Origin: Glandiceps talaboti
Taxonomy: Eukaryota > Hemichordata > Enteropneusta > Spengelidae
NCBI RefSeq assembly: GCF_964340395.1
Contig: NC_135550.1
Location: 20,855,676 to 20,919,675, forward strand
Direction: 5' to 3'
DNA length: 64,000 bases
Shown here: positions 57,026-64,000 of the stretch, piece by piece
Position numbering within the stretch: position 1 is the first letter of the stretch
Layout of the letters: each line of letters opens with the position of its first letter
Position numbers and translations under genes: made by a program
Notes under the pieces: generated by a model
Database searches by the model: none
What the model saw: the letters and a program-made list of their open reading frames with translations, nothing else
What the model was told of the DNA's origin: nothing

Positions 57026-60000
57026 CTACATGGGAAGAAATACATACATACAAGAGAAAAAACTTGGTAAGTAAACTAGTCATTGGTAAGTCACACGCAA
57101 ATGCTGTAATGTGACAACCCCATGACGCATGAGTGCAAGTGTGGCATACTTGGGGTATTTACATGAGTGCTTGCACTGTTCTCTGTGGTTGTACCTTCAT
57201 GAGTGTAGCAAGTGAAAGTGCAGCAGAAATAAAAACACCCACACTGGCATTAACACAGCATGGGGTTTTGTTATCTGAACCAACAAATTTTCATAAAAAT
57301 GATATTGTGCGATCATGTGCGTTCATACACACAACAAATGATCGTATCCTCATTTGCATATCATTTGCATGCAGGTATGTAATAATGTTTCTGGTATTGC
57401 ACTGTAGTACAAATACCACTAGTCTGCATGCACACTGGCGCAAGTAATGTCTGGTACATTTTGAAATGATAATGAGTAGCCAGGCCAACACTATTATAAT
57501 TCAAGTAAGGTGAACTGCTACTTGTGTTATCACATAGTTAGTAATTGTTTCTCGATATTAAACTGCTCTGTGACAGTATTCTTTTTTGTAATGCAACGTC
57601 TCAGGAAAGTCATTGTGTATACTTGAGACTTAAAGACCAGGGTTTGAAGCCTCAGTTCTCACATTAGTGTTGTCTTGTAAGTGGAGCGTTAAAGATTACA
57701 TGGGATCATTCTTTTGTCCTGGACCAACTTTTTCTATAGTACTGCCAGACAAATGTTTTTTCACATCCACACCTTAATCTGGATCTGAACTGGGGGTCTT
57801 TAATAATAGAATCCATATTCTGGCACAAGTTGTGTCAATCTTCTCACCTGTTCTGCTCTCACCAGCCTCTCCTTTAAATCTACTCCTTCCTCATATGATT
57901 CTCCATAATTCTCGATGTCGTCTTCATCTTCATCTTCATCTTCTGCGATTGCATTCCCATGCCTTTGTTCTTTCTTGTTTTCATCTTGAGTTTCTGCCTG
58001 CTCCGTTTGGGTTGCTTGTTGATTGACGTGGGTGTTTTTCTGTCGTATTGACATCTTACGCTTGGTGTCAAGTGTCACATCTTTTGCTGGAACTATATAG
58101 AATACAAACAGATAAAAAGATGTGAGAAAAAATGTAAGCTCCTGTGCACAACTTGATTACAACACCATAGAGGATAAGTACATCTACTAAACTCACTATT
58201 CCTCAGATCAGGAGCCAGGTCACCTCTGTAAAATCTAATTATTTCTACTTGTTATTACTCTGGCTCTGTTAATACAATTGTGAGCACAGGGGATTGAAAC
58301 ATGGCCCTTTAATTAAACTGGGAAGCATAATACTGTCTTCATTTTATTCACTGTGTAAAAGAGTTTGTGATTTTTACATTGCAAGTCCGTTGTATATCCC
58401 TTTCCTGATCAACAAATCTGTGAACCCAACAGGACAATTTGTGAAAGGAATAGAATGATGCATCCTGGGAATATCAGTTCTTTCTCTCTCGCGTCTGATT
58501 AACTTTACTTTTTATTTGCAAATAAGCTTTCTATAGAGCCTGAATCTCAGAAAAAAAATGTCTGTATTTAATATTCTAGTTGATCCGATTTCAGTATTTG
58601 ATCCGTATTTCCATTGCTGTCATACATCCTTCAAAGTAACTATTATCTAAAATTTTCATACAAACTCAGGGGAAAAAACCCACCCACTTTGATTATTCTT
58701 GCTAAAAGGAGGGATTTCACACAAATTGAATAATTCAAGGACATAAATTGCAATTTTAAAAAAAATACACAATTTCTGACAAAATAATAACATGACACTT
58801 GTGGGTATTGAAGCGATGTATTCGCCTAGAAGCTATGAAAAGAAACAAAAAAATTGTATAATAGAAATATGAAGGAGTCCGTACACTGTTTTACAAAATG
58901 GTACTTGAAAAACATACACATCGTTCATTGTCCAGGTAGATTTCACACCACATCTTGTATAGGTGCAATCAATTGCTTTGTATTAGGTGTCTGTGTTGGG
59001 AGAAAGTTGTCTGAAAACACAGCAAGGCCACACGAATGACAAATTTATTAGACTTAGAGGGGCAACAACCTATTTCTCTGATGTAAAGCTTGATATCTGA
59101 GAATTTGCTTTGCCCTGTTTTTGGTCTGCAACTTAATTGTTCCCATAGACTAAATTTTGCACATAGTTTAGTCTGGTGCATTGCATTTTATATTATGGTT
59201 TACAACAAAGACATGTTTTTTGGGCTGTGCAAAACACTGATTTCACAGCCAGCAACAGCAGACATATACATGTACCACAGTTGAATTAAGTGTAACCGTA
59301 CACACTAATATTGCATTTTTTTCTTTCCCAGGCAAAATTGGCAGAAGATCATCAGTGACAAAATAATGTTTGGTTTACAGTATCTATCACTGAATGCATA
59401 TTCAGGGTTGTATTGTAAATGCCGACCAAACAAAAATACCTCTAAACAAATTCCAGCAAAGAAATATCTCAAATGAAATTGGGTCACATTGTCTTTGCAT
59501 GTGGCTGATTTCGATACAAAAAAGACAGAAAAACAGCAAACTGGATAGATGTACAGCAGCTGTGAAATGTTTACTTTACACATGAAAGCCTTAATATATA
59601 CATCTAAACTGTACTTGAAAAAAGGGGTTGATATCTAATAAATTCAGATTGTTTAAGTCACAAGTTGTATTAATTATTAATGTTTGTGACAACAGTTTTT
59701 AAACTTGTACATCATATTTCCCAACATTCATTCACTCTGTGTAGGGTGCACGGAGTACCAAAAATGAAGAAATTTTAACAGCTAGCCATATTGTCATAAA
59801 TTGAGACAGGTTTCCTAAGTAATACGATTATCATACTGAAGCTCCTTCAAAAATTCAACATATGTCATTTATTCATCTCATGTTGACGGTTGCCATAGAA
59901 ACAGCACATTCTGAATGATAATACTTTTGATAAGCTATATCTTAACGCTAGGCTTGGCTCACTTCTTATTTTTGTAACCTTGGGAAAAAATTACAAAGTT

Positions 60001-63000
60001 GACAATATTCTCAATGTTTGTCAAAGTTACTTATTAATTGCAGAAATTATCATATTTTAACAAAATAGCTGCCATTTGTTCAAATTTGATAATGCTACTG
60101 AACAAACAGATTTTTGCGACCATTATCTCACCCTTGTGCTAACTTCTTTGCATGTGACCATATCTCACCCTTGTGCTAACTTCTTTGCATGTGACTGTTA
60201 TCTCACCCTTGTGCACGGTTCCAGTGAAATCAGTGTGTTTAATATGGTTGCACAGAGATGTAGATGGATGCTGGGATATTACCCTAAATTAGTAATACAA
60301 GTACATTTTTTCACTCTTTCAAAGGTCTCAAGTCAGAATCACCCCAATACCTCAGCAAATTTGAAAATCAAACCAGTGAGTTTGATCATGAAAGCTTTCT
60401 GATGTCTCATTTTATATATGACAGCAACTGAAACAAGTAAACAAAACATAATTTACCTCCATCTACAGATCCATTGGACTGACCGTGAGTCGAACTTGTT
60501 GACTTTGACCGACATTCCATGACAACAAGATCCTTGCAGTGTTTATGTGAGTTGATTCCACATGTTTTACATTTAACTCCTTGTTTTATGAGCCCCCACA
60601 ATAGTCCAGTGCAATGCACACAAAATGTGGGTTTGAAATAAGTATGTTCATGGAAGTCATGTTTAAAACTGCTTCGTAATGCATGGTAATTGGCTCGGAT
60701 AAAATAAGTCTTCATTTCACTTTTACTGATCATTCCATCCCTGTCAAGAAACCATACAATGACAAAAACAGTTTAGAAAAAAATTCTCCTCTTAAAAAAG
60801 ACTGACATTCACAATTGAGACACCTTCCATTGCAAATCTGATGTTACACGCATGACGACCATAGGAATAACATGAACTGAAAGCATGTGGTAATGAAAGT
60901 CCAGCTAACATTATTTCGATGGGTTTCATGCACCTACAATGAGATTCACAACGGCTGTAAGATATACATAAAAGTCTCACTACACATCGTCTTTCGACAC
61001 CCGCATCCTAAAGACACCAATTTTGACTAAGAAGCTTTGCGAGCATTCCTTTTTTACACTGCTCCTTCAATTTGGAACAGTCTTCCCCACAGTCTTTGTC
61101 ACCCTCACTCTAAGTCTTCCTTCTGCTCTGCCCTTAAAACTTACCTATTTCAATCTTAACTCTCACTCACTTACACACTTCTCTCTACATCCTTCCATGA
61201 TTTCAAATTGTTTCGCTAAATCCTCTCATTTTGTTAGTAGTTCTGTGTCTGCACCTGGAGCTCGAGTATCTTCAGAGCAGATGTGCATTGTAAATTTGTT
61301 TTATTGTTATTATTATTATCACTGCTTTAAGTACTTACTTGTCAGCATCTAAAACACAGAAGGAGTCCATGAAGGGAAAATTTCCAGCAATAGCTTCAAA
61401 CTCTTCTTGAGATATAAATCCATCTCTATCGTGATCATAGTTTTTAAACACAGCCTGTAAAAAATATAACAGTTGTAAATCTGTGATTAAAAAGTGACAA
61501 GTCATTCTATATTCTAGCCTTGATTTGAGGACAAGTCCCTGGGCTATCTATAATCAGGATAAAACTGGATTTATAAGCTTATAGATTGGTGTGTTTGAAG
61601 GATTGCCACCAGCATAAGACCAAACAGTACTGAAGAGACAAAAATGCTATGACTTCTTGGTTTATGGTCACTGAACCTTTAAGTCTTTTCTCTTTATAAG
61701 ATGACTAACGAAGACAACACTTAAAATATAAACACTGCAACAGTTGCAAACCGTAGAACTGTTTCTTAAAAAAAAAAAAAAAAAATCATACAAAATTGTC
61801 CTTTTACAAATTTTGCTCAAAAGCTAGCTTTTCATTGTCGGTGTGAACCCAACTTATTTTCTATCATATACTCTAGTATAATGCATACAGCCCCCATACA
61901 CAAGTTTACACAAAGGAAATATAAAGTTCAAAAGTACATCAAGATTAAAGGAGCACAAGCTGAGTTTATACGTGTTTTAGACTATACTCACATTTTTGTA
62001 CCTACTGAAGCACACTTAATCATCACTTGCAATTGACTGAACTTTAAACCTGGTATTACGATATAACTCATAAACGATCCGATGACATAATTTATGATAC
62101 ATACCAAAAAATGTTCAGGAAATTCCTATTATGCAATCAACTGTTCTAACAATGCCAGAATACAATCGTAATGTTATAGAAGAAATACATCGACATTATT
62201 GACATTATATTGGAATATTAGTTTTTATTGAAGTATTTTCACTTGAGTAAAAAGCCTATTAACTCAGCTTGTGTCACTTTAAGCCATGAAATGTCATAAA
62301 TGGAACCCCTTTTTCTTCCCAATTTCATTCCCATCATTGCTATAAATGATTCTGTTACAACTATACAGAGCACTGTACTAATGAACACAGCAACAATACA
62401 CTTTTCAATCTACGTCATTTCCCTTTTTTCATAATGTCAAGTCACGTATTGCCCTTTTTCATTATGTCAAGTCACGTGTACTTTGAACCACTCAGAACAC
62501 TTACTTCCACCATAGCATGTACATGTTTGTTGATTGTCTCTGTATCAGGCGGCGTATTCACTCCTGAAGCCCAGTCAGCAAACACTCCTGGTTTGGTTGG
62601 TGTTGGAGGCTATAGAAATGCAGAAAAGGGGGGTCAGAAAAATTCACCTTTTGGGGACTTGCAGAGGATGGACAATTACACAGAAAAATTAAACTATATT
62701 TGCAACAAAACGTGTATAAATACAGAAACGTAATAAACAATATAGACATAGATATACATTGTATTTTATATTTTGAGTCGAATGGTTGAAAGAATGTCAC
62801 AGAATATTATTATATAATATGACTTGTACTTGTCACAGAGGCAAAAGATAAATTGTCATAAATCCTATAAAAAGTACTACTAATACTATAATGATAATTA
62901 TATAATATTTCTTTCATATGACTTCAATCTCTGGTAAAAGAAATTCAACAATTTTATTGAAGTTGTCCAAGAGCTCTTATCTTTCCATGTAAACTATTCG

Positions 63001-63881
63001 CTTACAAAAACAACAGAGCGATGTAACAGTATATATCTAAACCATAGACAGTGGAGCTCCACACAGTGTCTATGTCTAAACTTGAAATTCGTAAGGTTGT
63101 TTTTCAATATGCTGGTGTCAAAATAAAAAGTCATGTACTGGTGTATTGACAGTATTCTCAAAATAAAAAGTCAAAATGTAGTTTTCACAAAGTCTACCAC
63201 AAAACTTACAGAACTTGTCGATGTACGAGGCTCTCTCGCAATGGACAATTCATAGATTTCATCCTCTGTGTAATGCAAATCAAGTGATGCCTGTAAAAGA
63301 AATACACACAGTAGATATAAACTCTGACAAAGAAATTGTGGTCTATGTGATGTCATTACCCAAGGTGCTCCCATGAACCCTTGCAGGACATCCCATAAAA
63401 TGGCTGAACACATGTCAAGTGCAGTAGGGCTTCTTTACACAAGATTTCAAACTCTGAAATCTATGCTATCAGTCATGAATATTCAGTTTTAATACAAATA
63501 CCTGTATTTCCTGGAGTTGTAAAATAAGAGCAAGTCAGCAAATCCAGTGGCCTGAGAGCATGAGAGTCTAGCACAGAGCACAGACTGACATTGTTTAGTA
63601 CACTCACTACACCCTGAAAGGATGGGGATTCATGGAAAATAGAATGTTACTTTCCTAACAGACAAACAGGTGGTTTTTTAAAAATATGAATTATGAATAT
63701 AGTACCTTTAGCATGTTAACAAGATCCATATTTGCCTCAATTGGTGGAGTAGCATTATGTAGCTGTGTCAGCTCTTCAATGGTCATTGATAATTGAGACA
63801 TCTTCCTGAAGTTAATCAGATCATTTTCGAGTCTGTCTGGAAATGCTGTGTGAATCGTTATCAGATCCTTTAGATGGACTC
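56855..63881 (-). CDS. RASGRP: RasGRP: Ras guanyl-nucleotide exchange factor, 3' half of gene
   Basis: Exons in transcript order: 63881-63706, 63290-63210, 62609-62505, 61454-61339, 60740-60457, 58092-57848, 57025-56855; 391 residues plus stop, phases fit throughout. It covers the C-terminal end of the CDC25 catalytic domain ([39 protein letters not shown]), two canonical EF-hands, a C1 domain with all eight zinc ligands, an acidic linker and a C-terminal coiled coil. Known role: diacylglycerol- and calcium-responsive activation of Ras/Rap at membranes. The REM domain and most of the CDC25 domain should lie right of the window. It cannot be assigned to one vertebrate paralogue (RASGRP1-4) and is probably the pre-duplication gene. 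Confidence 0.96.
57026..57847. other. RasGRP intron
   Basis: An 822-bp intron. A degraded SINE-like stretch may lie at about 57590-57770, not certain enough to call. Confidence 0.6.
57848..58092 (-). CDS. RASGRP: RasGRP exon: acidic linker
   Basis: [20 protein letters not shown], then a Gln/Glu-rich part, [20 protein letters not shown] and [13 protein letters not shown]. Low complexity, with codon-level GAT/GAA repeats, before the coiled coil. Acceptor TATATAG, donor GTGAGA. Confidence 0.9.
58093..60456. other. RasGRP intron, 2.4 kb
   Basis: AT-rich intron. Contains the 35-38 bp tandem repeat at 60118. No other element seen. Confidence 0.65.
60118..60215. repeat. 35-38 bp tandem repeat, 2.6 copies
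   Basis: Units contain TATCTCACCCTTGTGCTAAC and TTCTTTGCATGTGAC. Two nearly identical full copies and a partial third. Confidence 0.9.
60457..60740 (-). CDS. RASGRP: RasGRP exon: EF-hand 2 end and C1 domain
   Basis: [76 protein letters not shown]. The C1 spacing H-x12-C-x2-C-x13-C-x2-C-x4-H-x2-C-x7-C is exact, and [10 protein letters not shown] keeps the Trp and Gln-Gly of diacylglycerol-binding C1 domains. This suggests a functional diacylglycerol sensor, by inference from family knowledge. Acceptor TTGACAG, donor GTAAAT. Confidence 0.95.
60741..61338. other. RasGRP intron with LINE insertion
   Basis: A 598-bp intron, about half of which is the LINE remnant at 61015-61320. Confidence 0.8.
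61015..61320 (+). mobile_element. 5'-truncated, frameshifted LINE 3' end
   Basis: In plus-strand frames the segment reads [10 protein letters not shown], then after a frameshift [31 protein letters not shown] and a stop. This is the characteristic C-terminus of CR1/L2/Jockey-type reverse transcriptases (..FSxAAPxLWNSLP...SSFKxxLKTYLF). It is followed by about 150 bp of 3' UTR and a (TTA)n tail at about 61298-61320. It is antisense to RasGRP. Only this extreme end is present, so it is dead. Confidence 0.8.
61339..61454 (-). CDS. RASGRP: RasGRP exon: EF-hand 1 and start of EF-hand 2
   Basis: [41 protein letters not shown]-hand 1 loop [12 protein letters not shown] is canonical. The loop of EF-hand 2, [12 protein letters not shown], is split over the intron to exon 60740. 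Donor GTAAGT at 61338. Confidence 0.96.
61455..62504. other. RasGRP intron, 1.05 kb
   Basis: AT-rich intron with an A17-like run at about 61769 and a two-copy repeat of about 31 bp at 62414-62476 (units ending AATGTCAAGTCAC / TATGTCAAGTCAC), about 30 bp from the next exon's donor. Confidence 0.7.
62505..62609 (-). CDS. RASGRP: RasGRP exon: linker to EF-hands
   Basis: [35 protein letters not shown]. Corresponds to the segment between catalytic domain and EF-hands in RasGRPs (F.WA.GV..P....I.KHV..MVE). Acceptor TTCTATAG, donor GTAAGT. Confidence 0.93.
62610..63209. other. RasGRP intron
   Basis: A 600-bp intron containing the miniature foldback at 63036-63081. Otherwise featureless. Confidence 0.7.
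63036..63081. repeat. Miniature foldback flanked by 7-bp direct repeats
   Basis: TCTAAAC (63036-63042) and TCTAAAC (63075-63081) flank a 32-bp palindromic core: CATAGACA ... TGTCTATG outside, with the perfect palindrome GTGGAGCTCCAC inside. It resembles a tiny foldback insertion with a target duplication. Confidence 0.65.
63210..63290 (-). CDS. RASGRP: RasGRP exon: end of CDC25 domain
   Basis: [27 protein letters not shown]. 27 codons, phase 0 both ends. [18 protein letters not shown] is a RasGRP signature. Donor GTAAGT. Confidence 0.95.
63291..63705. other. RasGRP intron
   Basis: A 415-bp intron. Nothing recognisable except an acceptor-donor-like pair near 63610, considered and rejected. 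Confidence 0.7.
63706..63881 (-). CDS. RASGRP: RasGRP exon: CDC25 catalytic domain, C-terminal part
   Basis: [63 protein letters not shown]...LP..L...LINFRKM..L......L..L is the hallmark of the RasGRP CDC25 domain. The first visible exon of the gene in this window; an acceptor TTGCAG precedes it. Confidence 0.95.
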
Positions 63882-64000
63882 CTGCAATGATATAAAGTAA
63901 CAATATGTATACTACAGTCAGTTACATAAACACTCAGATTTAGTGGTAGTCTGGTTTGATACTACAATATTGCAAATATCACTGTACATGTACATGTATG
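63882..64000. other. RasGRP intron, partial
   Basis: Start of the upstream intron; runs off the window. Confidence 0.8.

Noticed and set aside
57590-57770. Degraded tRNA-SINE with a GGGTTTGAAGCC B-box-like word
   Set aside because: No convincing A box or tail and no match to the SINE at 44926; too weak to call.
63600-63625. Six-base microexon (GGTGTA between CAG and GTGAGT) in RasGRP
   Set aside because: NMLK joins [11 protein letters not shown] directly in phase 0 and matches the family without any insert.

Overview
This is animal nuclear DNA: long introns bounded by GT-AG splice sites, AT-rich and mostly CpG-poor non-coding sequence, a tRNA-derived SINE, a decayed LINE 3' end, a DNA transposon and many micro- and minisatellites. 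The proteins look like the single pre-duplication versions of vertebrate families, with vertebrate-like domain content. That fits an invertebrate bilaterian, perhaps a hemichordate, cephalochordate or lophotrochozoan; the sequence alone does not settle which. There is no prokaryotic operon, CRISPR array or phage.

Three protein-coding genes are readable exon by exon.
(1) Positions 409-43045, minus strand: an ASPP-family gene (apoptosis-stimulating of p53 protein; relative of vertebrate PPP1R13B and TP53BP2). It has eleven coding exons plus one optional or alternative N-terminal exon, and its last exon lies beyond the left edge. It encodes the ubiquitin-like N-terminus, a coiled coil, a 1013-codon proline/glutamine-rich exon, an RVSF PP1-docking motif, ankyrin repeats and an SH3 domain. 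Introns of 13.7 and 13.9 kb take up most of the first 43 kb.
(2) Positions 43962-50516, plus strand: a complete DNA polymerase eta gene (POLH), ten exons, 744 residues, with a UBZ3 zinc finger and three PIP-like motifs. It starts about 0.9 kb from the ASPP start codon, head to head, so the two probably share a promoter.
(3) Positions 56855-63881, minus strand: the 3' half of a RasGRP gene (Ras guanyl-nucleotide releasing protein). It covers the end of the catalytic domain, two EF-hands, a C1 domain, an acidic linker and a C-terminal coiled coil. The N-terminal part lies right of the window. It converges tail to tail with POLH.

Between POLH and RasGRP (about 50.5-56.9 kb) lies a repeat-rich stretch: a 60-62 bp array in the POLH 3' UTR, a 51-bp minisatellite that stays open in one frame for 330 codons, a 68-bp degenerate array, and TG and CTT microsatellites.

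The most unusual signals are local duplications of exon 3' ends together with their splice donors into the following intron. They occur in POLH (five copies, two of them potential in-frame 30-nt cassettes) and independently in the ASPP ankyrin region (two decayed copies). Other points of interest are a possible internal ASPP promoter and N-terminus, a pre-miRNA-like hairpin in an ASPP intron, a CpG-rich 2.36 kb terminal-inverted-repeat element, and an antisense LINE end sitting beside a RasGRP splice donor. I found no sign of an entirely new multi-gene system.
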